Of a stretch of DNA of 64,000 nucleotides, positions 34,682 through 42,923 are shown in pieces. The stretch is from the NCBI GenBank assembly GCA_026414975.1, contig JAOAHZ010000006.1, positions 62,001-126,000 of the forward strand, read 5' to 3'. The translations under genes and the position numbers were made by a program. Within the stretch, counting starts at the first letter, position 1, and every line of letters starts with the position of its first letter. The notes under the pieces are model-generated. The model was not told the DNA's origin. It ran no database searches and saw nothing but the letters and a program-made list of their open reading frames with translations. This stretch comes from Bacteroidia bacterium (GTDB lineage Bacteria > Bacteroidota > Bacteroidia > SpSt-205).

Positions 34682-36460
34682 ATGCTGGAGGTTCAGGGAC
34701 TTTCGGTCTCCTTTCGTACCCGCAGTGGCAAGATCAAGGCGATAGATCAGGTGTCTTTTAGCTTACCGCGGGGTCAGACCTTAGGTATTGTCGGTGAGTC
34801 CGGTTCAGGTAAAAGCGTAACCTCGCTTGCTATCATGAGGCTTATTCCTTCTCCACCCGGAGAAATAGAGAGCGGGGCGATCTGGTTTGACTCGCCTTCG
34901 TTGGGTCGGGTCAATCTGCTCACCCTCTCTGAAAAACAAATGCAGCATGTGCGGGGGAATGAGATAGCGATGATTTTTCAGGAGCCGATGACTTCTCTCA
35001 ACCCAGTTTTCACGTGTGGCGATCAGGTTGTAGAGGCGATTCGCCTCCATCAGAAAGTCTCTAAAAAGGAAGCAGAGGAGCGAACACTGGCTCTCTTTGA
35101 AGAGGTGAAACTTCCCAATCCCCGCCGCATTTTCGCTGCCTACCCTCATCAACTTTCAGGGGGGCAAAAGCAGCGAGTCATGATAGCAATGGCTATTAGC
35201 TGTGAGCCCGCGTTGCTCATAGCCGACGAACCCACTACTGCTTTGGATGTTACCGTCCAAAAAACCATCTTGGACTTGCTCTTGGAACTCCAGGCTCGTC
35301 ATGGCATGAGTCTCATTTTCATATCGCATGATTTGGGGGTGATTGGGGAGATTTGCGACGAAGTATTGGTGATGTATAAAGGCAAAGTAGTGGAGCAGGG
35401 AGAAGTCCAAGAGATTTTCGCGGCGCCGAAGGAAGCCTACACTAAAGGTCTCATTGCCTGTCGTCCCCCGTTAGATAGACGGCTTCATCGTCTACCCACT
35501 TTGGCAGACTTCCTCAAAGCTCCGGATAAGCTCACCGTAGAAGAAGCTCTCCAAGCTGAGTCTATCTCAGAAGAGGCCTACCGGCAGCGACAGCAGAAGC
35601 TCGCTGAACAGCCTCCTCTCTTGACAGTAGAGGAGCTTCGGGTGTATTTTCCTGTAACGAAAGGCCTTTTTGCCCGAGTGGTGGATTATGTACGAGCGGT
35701 GGATGGGGTGAGCTTTACGGTCTACCCAGGTGAAACGGTCGGTCTGGTAGGAGAATCGGGTTCAGGCAAAACCACCACAGGGCGTGCGATTCTGCGCCTC
35801 ATAGAACCAACTGGGGGGCGAGTTACTTTCATGGGCTATGATATAACTCGTCTCTCAGCCACTGAACTGCGCAGTTTGCGTCGGCATATGCAGATTATTT
35901 TTCAGGATCCCTATAGCTCACTCAACCCACGCCTCACGGTCGGAGCTACCCTAACCGAACCCCTTCTTTTCCATCGTATTGCGGCTCATCCTAAGGAAGC
36001 TAAAGAGCGGGCTATCCTCCTGTTAGAACAAGTCGGCTTAGAGGCTGATCATTTTTATCGGTATCCTCATGAGTTCTCTGGAGGGCAGCGACAACGCATC
36101 GCTATCGCCCGGGCTCTCGCTGTCCAACCTAAATTCATCGTGTGTGATGAAAGCGTTTCTGCCTTAGACGTCTCTGTACAAGCTCAGGTGCTCAACCTCC
36201 TTTTAGACCTTCAGGAAAAGTATGGGTTGTCCTACATCTTCATTTCGCATGACCTAAGTGTCGTAAAGTTTATGAGCGATCGCCTCCTTGTTATGCATCA
36301 AGGTAAAGTGGTAGAAAGCGGTTATTCGGAGGACATTTATCGCTCACCTCAGCATCCCTACACCCAGAAGCTGATAGAAGCCATACCTAAGGGGCGCATG
36401 GAAGACATAGAAGCTGCAGTACGGAGGCGTAGACAAAGTCGTCCCCTTCCTATCTCTTAG
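34682..36460 (+). CDS. Fused dipeptide/oligopeptide ABC transporter ATPase (DppD-DppF type)
   Basis: 592 residues with two complete ATPase domains. The first has Walker [18 protein letters not shown], signature [16 protein letters not shown] and Walker [13 protein letters not shown]; the second has [33 protein letters not shown] and [12 protein letters not shown]. It energises import of peptides or nickel-type substrates. A DppC-like permease is at 40344 but no DppB or binding protein is present, so the full transporter is scattered. ATG 34682 is chosen by its promoter. Confidence 0.93.
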   Translation: MLEVQGLSVSFRTRSGKIKAIDQVSFSLPRGQTLGIVGESGSGKSVTSLAIMRLIPSPPGEIESGAIWFDSPSLGRVNLLTLSEKQMQHVRGNEIAMIFQEPMTSLNPVFTCGDQVVEAIRLHQKVSKKEAEERTLALFEEVKLPNPRRIFAAYPHQLSGGQKQRVMIAMAISCEPALLIADEPTTALDVTVQKTILDLLLELQARHGMSLIFISHDLGVIGEICDEVLVMYKGKVVEQGEVQEIFAAPKEAYTKGLIACRPPLDRRLHRLPTLADFLKAPDKLTVEEALQAESISEEAYRQRQQKLAEQPPLLTVEELRVYFPVTKGLFARVVDYVRAVDGVSFTVYPGETVGLVGESGSGKTTTGRAILRLIEPTGGRVTFMGYDITRLSATELRSLRRHMQIIFQDPYSSLNPRLTVGATLTEPLLFHRIAAHPKEAKERAILLLEQVGLEADHFYRYPHEFSGGQRQRIAIARALAVQPKFIVCDESVSALDVSVQAQVLNLLLDLQEKYGLSYIFISHDLSVVKFMSDRLLVMHQGKVVESGYSEDIYRSPQHPYTQKLIEAIPKGRMEDIEAAVRRRRQSRPLPIS

Positions 36461-37362
36461 AAGGTCCATAACGCTATTAGCCCCCCCACCATGGCAAACT
36501 TGAGAGTCAGACTCATGAATCGGTAGTCACCCCACTCAGAGAGACCCCATAGGAGAGGAAGGATAGTCGTAGGGAGGATAGCAGTGATGAAAGGAATGGG
36601 CAGTTTGTCCCAAACCACATAGTAGAGTCCTGCTGGCATGAGAGCTAATCCTATTAGGGCTATCCATAGAGCGTACAGAAGACGACTCCAGGCTGAAGTG
36701 GATATACGCCCGGGTAGCGAACGAACCCCATAAGTCTGATCTCCCGGTAAATCCTCGGCATCCTTGACCAGCTCCCGCACAAAGTTGAATCCAATAGCCA
36801 AAGGTACCATCCACGCTGTGGCATAGGTGGTTCGCTCGGATAAAAGGATGACCTCCCATGGAACCATGCCCGTAAGGGTAGCCACAGCTGCATTGCCGAG
36901 AAGTCCCGTGCGCTTTCCAAAACGGGCATACCAGGCTAATACCAATATAGCTCCGATATGTAGAATCAGAATCCTCAGAGGCAGGTTGAGAGCGATTATG
37001 ACGCCGAGAAGCCATGCAGCCGAGGTAGCCGTCAAAAGAAAACGCTGGCCCGCTCGAGCCACCCACATGGCCCGAGTAGGTCGGTTAATGCGATCTATCA
37101 GTTGATCATAAAGGTCATTCAGCCAGTATCCTCCAGCTGCGATCAGGAGCGTGCTTAAAAGCATCCATGACCACTCAGTCCAAGGAGGGTAGTACCGCTC
37201 CGTTTTGCTCCAGAGGAGAAGCTGGGCACTAAGGCTTGTAGCAGTGATCAGAAGAAGATTAACCGGACGAGCGAGTCGCCCCAGAGCTTCAGCATGTCGT
37301 AGGACTCGTCTTAGGGGCGATACACGCGCCGAAAGGTGCCAGTGCGCTGACGAAGAACCCAT
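36457..37362 (-). CDS. UbiA-superfamily prenyltransferase, DGGGP-synthase-like
   Basis: 301 residues, about eight membrane helices. The first Asp motif is LNDLYDQLIDRINRP, the second FVRELVKDAEDLPGDQTYGVRSLP. The latter resembles the geranylgeranylglycerol-phosphate geranylgeranyltransferase group found in many Bacteroidota rather than MenA or UbiA. The likely reaction is prenyl transfer onto a prenylglycerol phosphate or another acceptor; not certain. The start lies 52 bp inside the upstream esterase gene, with no clear alternative start. Confidence 0.82.
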   Translation of the reverse strand: MGSSSAHWHLSARVSPLRRVLRHAEALGRLARPVNLLLITATSLSAQLLLWSKTERYYPPWTEWSWMLLSTLLIAAGGYWLNDLYDQLIDRINRPTRAMWVARAGQRFLLTATSAAWLLGVIIALNLPLRILILHIGAILVLAWYARFGKRTGLLGNAAVATLTGMVPWEVILLSERTTYATAWMVPLAIGFNFVRELVKDAEDLPGDQTYGVRSLPGRISTSAWSRLLYALWIALIGLALMPAGLYYVVWDKLPIPFITAILPTTILPLLWGLSEWGDYRFMSLTLKFAMVGGLIALWTF

Positions 37363-38411
37363 ACGCCTGAAGGCAAGTCTCCTATACTGAACTCACCGAC
37401 ATACCTTCCGTCTAAGCTCCAGACTGAATACATCATCTCGGGCGATTTATCCTGAAGCTCACTCTGAAGGGAAGTAGCAAAGCGTGTATTCCACTGGTAG
37501 AAATGATACCTCAAAAACTCCTCTACATCCTTCATGTAGGTGGGGTTGACTGATTGCTGAGTGCCGTAAGGGACATGACCAGCTCCTCTCCACGTGAAAA
37601 GAGCATGATACAAGCCGCGAGCTGCAGCCACTGAGTCTATGTTGTAGCCTCCTTCAGCCGGTAGAAGGATAATAGGCAGAGAACCGCTTCTATAGGGTAC
37701 TGTAACATCTCCTGTTCCATGCATGGCTATGACCGCCGAGACTTTATCCGGCTGAATCCAGCTTGTCTTTAGCATACCTCCCGATAGAGAGAATACGCCT
37801 GCGAATCGGGAGCTGTATCCGGGGTTACCCGAGTTGCCCTCAATACCACCCTGAGTAGAGAGATAGCTTATGTCGGCTTGGGGAACTTGAGCCAGCTCGG
37901 CTTCCGAAGTCAAATAAGCGGCATGGAGCGCCGTAAAAGCGCCCGCAGAAGACCCCCCCACATAGATGCGATTAGTATCTATGCCATAAGGATTACCTTC
38001 TTCGGTGAAGCTGTGTTTAAGATATCGGATGAATGCTTTAAGGTCGTGCATGGCTCGGACGCTAGCTTTTATCCACTCTGTGGCTGTGGGCTGAGTCAGG
38101 CCTATTCGGTAGTCTATAGTAGCTGCCACATAGCCTCGTTTAGCGAAGTAGCGTGCTATATGGGTGACGTCAGCATCATTCCGAGAACCAGAGATGTAGG
38201 CCCCCCCAAAAAGAATAACAATCACGGGCCGGTTCGTAACAGTATCGGCTTCAGGGATATAAAAGTTGGCCCTTAGTGTCTGGAGGCTACCTAATACGCT
38301 TACAGCTTCTCCATAAGTAGCTGTCTCTAATCTCCAATTGAATAGGCTGTCCCAGTAGCGCCCCGACTGAGCCCATAGGAGGCTGATTAGCAAGCCAAGT
38401 CTTACTCGCAC
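37311..38411 (-). CDS. Secreted carboxylesterase-like alpha/beta hydrolase
   Basis: 366 residues. Signal MRVRLGLLISLLWAQ. Catalytic parts: oxyanion region VILFGGAYISGSR (HGG replaced by FGG), nucleophile GGSSAGAF, acid in HGTGDVTVPY and His in GAGHVPYGT. The end (SVWSLDGRYVGEFSIGDLPSGVWVLRQRTGTFRRVYRP) resembles the last strands of a type A sorting domain, so type IX export is possible. GTG 38411 is selected by TATATTTG 4 nt upstream; the longer frame to 38447 is not real. Confidence 0.82.
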   Translation of the reverse strand: MRVRLGLLISLLWAQSGRYWDSLFNWRLETATYGEAVSVLGSLQTLRANFYIPEADTVTNRPVIVILFGGAYISGSRNDADVTHIARYFAKRGYVAATIDYRIGLTQPTATEWIKASVRAMHDLKAFIRYLKHSFTEEGNPYGIDTNRIYVGGSSAGAFTALHAAYLTSEAELAQVPQADISYLSTQGGIEGNSGNPGYSSRFAGVFSLSGGMLKTSWIQPDKVSAVIAMHGTGDVTVPYRSGSLPIILLPAEGGYNIDSVAAARGLYHALFTWRGAGHVPYGTQQSVNPTYMKDVEEFLRYHFYQWNTRFATSLQSELQDKSPEMMYSVWSLDGRYVGEFSIGDLPSGVWVLRQRTGTFRRVYRP

Positions 38412-38415
38412 CGAA

Positions 38416-38423
38416 CAAATATA
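38416..38423 (-). promoter_or_regulatory. Promoter -7 element of the esterase gene
   Basis: TATATTTG on the minus strand ending 4 nt before GTG 38411. It lies just downstream of the barrel-protein stop codon. Confidence 0.7.
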
Positions 38424-38427
38424 CTTT

Positions 38428-39132
38428 TCAGGGTTGAAAAGCGGCAAGCACCCTCACCTCTACGTAGCGAGGGGGGAGGTAATAACTGCCAGTCTCAGAC
38501 CGTGTATCTCCAGCGATAGAGCGACTTGTAACGGTGTAGTATGCCGGTCGCCCCCAAGTCAGAGGATAGCTCAAGCCAAGCCCCAAAAAAGTTCTTTTTT
38601 CCTCGGCTAAGCGAAGCCATAGGGTGGGACTTATGCCGATACCTATGAAACTGTTGCTCTCTATCAAGATCAAGTATTCTCCCTCAGAGGGCCGATTGAT
38701 GTTCCATACAGGGTAGCTTATGTAATGGATGCGTAGGTCAGCAGGTAAAGTGATATGCCACTTAGAGCTGAGATGAAAGCGATAGATGAGTCCCAGTCCC
38801 CCTACATTTGAGAACGGTAGGCGAAGGTTGCGAATGTCTGTGCTGTCATTAGGAAGCGGGGGGAGAAGCCCATCTAAGATGCTTTTCGTGCGGAGGCTCC
38901 AGCTAATAGCTTGAAAAAAGACAAACCAGCCTAAGGTGCCTTGACGGTTGTAGTACTCTTTCGCCCCGAAGGCACCTATACTGTATCCCGCTGCTCCGCT
39001 TTGAGGAAAGTAAGCGGAAATCTGCCCCCAAGTTTCGGTCGGGAAAAGGGGGGTTACCCCAAAAATGAGGGGTTTGTAAGGGGACTGAGCGCTCAGCAAA
39101 CTGATCGTTGCCAAGAGAGCTCTACATCCCAT
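38428..39132 (-). CDS. Predicted outer-membrane beta-barrel protein
   Basis: 234 residues from ATG 39132 (MGCRALLATISLLSAQ, a signal peptide with Gln at +1); a longer frame starts at 39174. The body has alternating aromatic strands (GLIYRFHLSSKWHITLPADLRIHYISYP, IGIGISPTLWLRLAEEKRTFLGLGLSYPLTWG) typical of small barrels. No named family recognised. The chosen start overlaps the ScpA-like gene by 40 bp. Confidence 0.6.
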   Translation of the reverse strand: MGCRALLATISLLSAQSPYKPLIFGVTPLFPTETWGQISAYFPQSGAAGYSIGAFGAKEYYNRQGTLGWFVFFQAISWSLRTKSILDGLLPPLPNDSTDIRNLRLPFSNVGGLGLIYRFHLSSKWHITLPADLRIHYISYPVWNINRPSEGEYLILIESNSFIGIGISPTLWLRLAEEKRTFLGLGLSYPLTWGRPAYYTVTSRSIAGDTRSETGSYYLPPRYVEVRVLAAFQP

Positions 39133-39806
39133 GGAGACTTTAGGGTTAGAGATAAGGTTCCTTCTTGGATCCACACTAAAATCATCAAAAAGGCCAAGGC
39201 TTTATAGATGGGATGGGGGAGTAGCTGAGACCAGAGGTGCGATAACAACTGGGTTGGTTTATGTTCAAAAATGCGAACAAGATGGGTCTCTACCTCCTCG
39301 GGCGTAAAAGGAAGAGGTGTAGGGCGATGCACCGCTTGTCGGCGGTGGTAACGTCGGACCATCTCCTCATAAGTGCGAAAGAGCCGCATCGGGGTCAAGC
39401 CTAAGATTACAGGTTCGGCTGTTTCAGGTGGTTTCTCCGCAGAACGACTTAGCCTATACAAGCTCTCTTGTATAAGCGGCTCCCATACATGACTTACCTT
39501 TTCCCAAAATGAATCGGCTTTTGAAAAGGTGGGTGGAGTTTCGGGGGTTTCCTCGGATTGATTAGGAGTCGGTAGGAGTGAGAAGGCCTTCAATCGCATA
39601 AGATGAGATACAAAGAGTAGCACCTCTATTCTTTCCTCCAAGGGGAGAGCGGGTAAAATAGCCAGCATCGCTGAAAAAAGCTCTTCCAGACATATATCTT
39701 CCCAGCGAATCTGGGCTCGCTGGGCGAAGGTCAAGAGCAAATCGTGAGGCCCTTCATAAAAGTCAGTTTGAATCCAGACCTGTCCATCCACCCAATGGAG
39801 CTTCAC
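39093..39806 (-). CDS. ScpA-like segregation and condensation protein
   Basis: 237 residues. Divergent ScpA (kleisin): the N-terminal VWIQTDFYEGPHDLLLTFAQRAQIRWEDICL contains the hallmark F-x-GP-x-DLLL, then LLFVSHLMRLKAFSLLP, a variable linker and a C-terminal winged-helix-like part. It would bridge SMC heads with ScpB in chromosome condensation; smc and scpB are not in the window. GTG 39806 is chosen because TATCTTCG lies 4 nt upstream; the longer frame runs to 39833. Confidence 0.75.
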   Translation of the reverse strand: MKLHWVDGQVWIQTDFYEGPHDLLLTFAQRAQIRWEDICLEELFSAMLAILPALPLEERIEVLLFVSHLMRLKAFSLLPTPNQSEETPETPPTFSKADSFWEKVSHVWEPLIQESLYRLSRSAEKPPETAEPVILGLTPMRLFRTYEEMVRRYHRRQAVHRPTPLPFTPEEVETHLVRIFEHKPTQLLSHLWSQLLPHPIYKALAFLMILVWIQEGTLSLTLKSPWDVELSWQRSVC

Positions 39807-39810
39807 GAAA

Positions 39811-39818
39811 CGAAGATA
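39811..39818 (-). promoter_or_regulatory. Promoter -7 element of the ScpA-like gene
   Basis: TATCTTCG on the minus strand, ending 4 nt before GTG 39806. Confidence 0.65.
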
Positions 39819-39833
39819 CAGGCTTTGAAGCAC

Positions 39834-39996
39834 GCAGAGGAGATTTAGTTAGACTCCATAGACGGAACACATTAGCCTTTGGCCTATTCGGGGCTTACCT
39901 TTGACTGGTGCTGTGAGGGGGAGGGTTAAGAGGGAATAGCTGGCATTTCGTCTCTGATCTAAGGAAGCGGGAAAAGTTGTATATTTGGGTTGCTTC
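39834..39996. other. Intergenic region between the ScpA-like gene and tmRNA
   Basis: 163 bp. It contains two plus-strand promoter matches: TACCTTTG at 39896-39903 and TATATTTG at 39980-39987. The first is followed after 4 nt by a GTG that runs straight into a stop, so it more likely serves as a second tmRNA promoter or a small RNA start than a gene. Nothing else is evident. Confidence 0.5.
39980..39987 (+). promoter_or_regulatory. Promoter -7 element of tmRNA
   Basis: TATATTTG ending 9 nt before the mature tmRNA 5' end at 39997. Confidence 0.75.
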
Positions 39997-40342
39997 GGGG
40001 GTGACAGGATTTGACAGCTAAGGGAAGGTGGCAGGTGCATGCGAGGTTCGCTGTCCTCCTCTCAAAAGGGCAGCCGGACAAGAAGTGCCGAAACTTCTTA
40101 CGCACTCGCTGCCTAATTAAGGCAGGGCGGAGGCGGGGAGGCCCCGCCTGAGGCTGAACCGTCTCTGAAGGATATATCAGGCTAAGGGTGAGTGAGAGCC
40201 CCGGCACTCACCGACTCGCAGGGGTGGGGGAGGGCTCGCTATCTGCCTCTGGATAGCCCCTCCGACGGCCGTACAGAGGCTAAGCATGTAGGACCGACAC
40301 CGGACCTTAGACTGGACGCGGGTTCGATTCCCGCCACCTCCA
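39997..40342 (+). ncRNA. ssrA: Transfer-messenger RNA
   Basis: 346 nt. Rescues stalled ribosomes and tags their products. The 5' end GGGGGTG pairs with CACCTCC at 40335-40341 to form the tRNA-like acceptor stem, discriminator A40342; the T-arm loop is TTCGATT. The tag frame is 40087-40116: resume codon GCC, peptide AETSYALAA, then TAA. The ALAA end is the standard ClpXP/ClpAP recognition end. Internal GC-rich inverted segments fit the pseudoknots. CCA is not encoded. The DppC-like permease begins one base after its 3' end. Confidence 0.95.
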
Positions 40343-40343
40343 C

Positions 40344-41105
40344 TTGAGGTACGTGGTATGGGGGGGATTGCTGATCGGGGTGGGCGCAGGCTACTTTTTT
40401 CCAGTGGAAACCGATTGTATGCTCTGCTCTCCTTCATGGAGTGGGCCATGGTTAGGTACCGACTCGCTTGGACGAGACATTTTGATCCGTCTATGGAGAG
40501 GCCTTGCACTGAGCATAGTTGTAGGCTTTAGCTCCGCTGGGCTTAGCGTGGGGTTAGGTACGGCATGGGGAATCCTCTTGGGGAGCCGGGGCGGATGGGT
40601 AGATCGGCTCTTCTCCTCCTTCCTTCAATCGGTATGGGTCGTACCTGCTTTGCTTTGGGCGACCCTCCTGGCATTCGTCGGTGGAAGAGGCTTTTGGACT
40701 TTGCTCATAGCTATAACCTTAAGCACTTGGACTGAAACAGCCCGACTTATTCGGCTGGAGGCACGCCGGATTTGGCAAATGCCCTTTATGGAAGCAGGGC
40801 GTGCCATAGGGTTTCCTTTTACTTATCTAATCGTACGCCATATGCTTCCCATGCTGTTGCCGCTCTTGAGAGTGCAGTTTTTGCAGGTGTTTGCTACGGC
40901 TGTGCTTATAGAAGCGGGGTTAGGCTTCGTCGGATTAAGCTTAGGTCCTCCTCACAGCAGCTTGGGGAGTTTGCTTTTTGAGTCCATAAACTGGCTAACC
41001 CATCCTCAAGGACAGATTCAAGCGATTGTGTCAGGCCTGCTTTTAGGGGGAATGATTTTTGCCGTATATTCGCACACAGGTTATGGGCGCCGCCTTGTCG
41101 GATAG
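40344..41105 (+). CDS. DppC/OppC-like ABC transporter permease
   Basis: 253 residues, about six membrane helices. The start PWLGTDSLGRDILIRLWRGLALSI is the typical DppC opening. The EAA-type loop is EAGRAIGFPFTYLIVRHMLPMLLPLL. The end EAGLGFVGLSLGPPHSSLGSLLFES is also family-typical. It would pair with a DppB and an ATPase such as the one at 34682. TTG 40344 is one base after the tmRNA end and gives MRYVVWGG with a basic N-terminus; GTG 40353 is the alternative. No separate promoter is visible, suggesting co-transcription with tmRNA. Confidence 0.86.
   Translation: MRYVVWGGLLIGVGAGYFFPVETDCMLCSPSWSGPWLGTDSLGRDILIRLWRGLALSIVVGFSSAGLSVGLGTAWGILLGSRGGWVDRLFSSFLQSVWVVPALLWATLLAFVGGRGFWTLLIAITLSTWTETARLIRLEARRIWQMPFMEAGRAIGFPFTYLIVRHMLPMLLPLLRVQFLQVFATAVLIEAGLGFVGLSLGPPHSSLGSLLFESINWLTHPQGQIQAIVSGLLLGGMIFAVYSHTGYGRRLVG
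41065..41072 (+). promoter_or_regulatory. Promoter -7 element of the SpoIIE-type phosphatase gene
   Basis: TATATTCG inside the 3' end of the permease gene, 10 nt before ATG 41083. Confidence 0.55.
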
Positions 41106-42405
41106 TTCCATGAGCTTCTCCGCCCAGCAGCTTATCCGTGAGTTAGAGCTGCGTCGTGGGGAGGTGGAGGCGGTCCAAGAGATTGTCCGACTACTGGCGC
41201 CCCGCATCCGAGACACTGCTCTTCTCTTATCGGCGGCTTCTATCCTCCGAGGACGATTTGGTGTAGAACGTTTGGCTTACATTCATACCTTCACGCCTAA
41301 TCATACACCGAAGCTTGCCTATTTCCATAACTTCCCCAGTGTATCGCAGGAAGCTCTCAATGAATGTATCACCTATACTGTAACTAGCGTCCCGACGCCG
41401 GGTAGCTTCTTAGCGCACATGGGGGTGGAAATAGTCATGCCTTTGGGGCGTTTTGTCGGGCCTTCTACACGAGTGCGGGTTGTGGAACCGCGTGCCTGGT
41501 GGCTTCTAGGCCAGTTTGCTGAGACCGAGGAAGAAAAGGCCAACGACCTGCTCTACTTAGAAATCATAGGCAGTCTCATCACGGTATATTTAGAAAACGC
41601 TTTTTTCCAAGAACAGCAGCAGCAGGCTGAGATTCTCAAACTCAAACAGAAAGCCCAAGAACAAGAGATTGCGCTTGCTTCCCGAATCCAGCGGCGAATC
41701 TTGGCTATAACTAATCCCACCGCCCATCCCCGTTTGGATACTGCTACTTTTCACATCTCGCACGGTGGGATAGGAGGGGATTTATTTGAGCTTATTCCTC
41801 TGGACGAGCGACGCATCCTTTTCTACATTGGGGATGTATCAGGTAAAGGTGTATCGGCGGCGATTGTTATGTCTAATGTGCAGGGGCAGATTCGCACTTT
41901 AGCCGAACTAAATACCCCTTTGCCTCGCCTTCTCAATCAGCTTCACCGCCGTCTTCTCCAGCTCTATGGAGAAGAAGATGGCTTCGTTACCCTTTTTATC
42001 GGGGAGCTTATCATAGAGCCTGAAGGGAAGTCGCTCCTCCGATATCTCAATGCGGGCCATCAACCTGCTTTTTTACTACGAGGTGGTCAAGTCATAAACC
42101 TGCCAGCCACGCATACAGTATTAGGGTTGGCTTTGTTGGATGAGGTGATAGCCTCGGAAGCTGAACCTCAGTGCGTATCTCTTTACCCTGGTGATGCCCT
42201 TTTTGCTTATACAGATGGACTGATAGAGCAAAGCAATCCTCAGGGCGAACAGCTGGGACTAGACCGACTGCGTAACTATTTAGCCGGTCGTGCTTTTACC
42301 GATGCTCAGACTCTCCTCATTCAGACTCGTCATTTCTGGGAAGCTCACAAGGGTTCATTGCCCCCCGAGGACGATACCAGCCTCCTTGTATGCAAATTGC
42401 TCTGA
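41083..42405 (+). CDS. PP2C/SpoIIE-type serine phosphatase with N-terminal GAF-like domain
   Basis: 440 residues. A GAF-like sensor part (about 20-170), a coiled coil (EQQQQAEILKLKQKAQEQEIALASRIQRRIL) and a C-terminal SpoIIE phosphatase with metal motifs GGDLFELI, YIGDVSGKGVSAAIVMSN, LRYLNAGHQPAFLL, FAYTDGLIEQSN and PEDDTSLLVCKL. It probably dephosphorylates anti-sigma-antagonist-like or SiaC-like proteins; two SiaC-like genes are in this window. The metal motif has Glu where RsbU-like enzymes have Asp (GGDxxD). ATG 41083 or 41110 can be the start. Confidence 0.88.
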   Translation: MGAALSDSSMSFSAQQLIRELELRRGEVEAVQEIVRLLAPRIRDTALLLSAASILRGRFGVERLAYIHTFTPNHTPKLAYFHNFPSVSQEALNECITYTVTSVPTPGSFLAHMGVEIVMPLGRFVGPSTRVRVVEPRAWWLLGQFAETEEEKANDLLYLEIIGSLITVYLENAFFQEQQQQAEILKLKQKAQEQEIALASRIQRRILAITNPTAHPRLDTATFHISHGGIGGDLFELIPLDERRILFYIGDVSGKGVSAAIVMSNVQGQIRTLAELNTPLPRLLNQLHRRLLQLYGEEDGFVTLFIGELIIEPEGKSLLRYLNAGHQPAFLLRGGQVINLPATHTVLGLALLDEVIASEAEPQCVSLYPGDALFAYTDGLIEQSNPQGEQLGLDRLRNYLAGRAFTDAQTLLIQTRHFWEAHKGSLPPEDDTSLLVCKLL

Positions 42406-42923
42406 ACGAAGCCGCTCTTAGAGCCTACCAAACCCCTCTCCATGGTCAAAATCTTCCCGCCATTACTCTTCCAGAGCTTCTCGTGAGTGCCCCATTTATT
42501 TGGATGCAGTTTCTTAGGCATTTAGGCTGTATTTACTGCAAAGGACTCGTCCAGGACATCCGAGCATTTATAGAGCGTTGGAACGGTCGGGTGCGTCCTA
42601 AACTCATATTCGTTCATCCTAATACACTTGAAGAGGGACGAAGGTTTTTTGAAGAGTTTTATCCGGGCGCATCCTTTATAGCTGACCCTGAACTAAATCT
42701 GTATAGGCTTTTTCAAGTGAGACGAGCCTCTTTTTTTCAGCAAATACATGTCTCTAATCTCCTGCGCCTATGGACGCTCCTGCGGCGCGGTCTATCTAAC
42801 GATCGTCCCAAAGCTGATCCTTGGCTTCTGCAAGCAGCTTTTTTATTTCATCGGGGAAAGTTAGTTTGGAGCTATTATGCCAAAACCTTCAGCGATGTCC
42901 CAGATTGGAAACGACTCCTTTAG
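42390..42923 (+). CDS. AhpC/TSA-like thioredoxin-fold redox protein
   Basis: 177 residues. A thioredoxin-fold protein of the AhpC-TSA_2 (PRX-like 2) type: WMQFLRHLGCIYCKGLVQDIR gives a CxxC pair, with LIFVHPNTLEEGRRFFEEFYPGASFIADPELNLYRLFQV following. It may reduce peroxides or disulfides; substrate unknown. The start overlaps the phosphatase gene by 16 bp. Confidence 0.78.
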   Translation: MQIALNEAALRAYQTPLHGQNLPAITLPELLVSAPFIWMQFLRHLGCIYCKGLVQDIRAFIERWNGRVRPKLIFVHPNTLEEGRRFFEEFYPGASFIADPELNLYRLFQVRRASFFQQIHVSNLLRLWTLLRRGLSNDRPKADPWLLQAAFLFHRGKLVWSYYAKTFSDVPDWKRLL

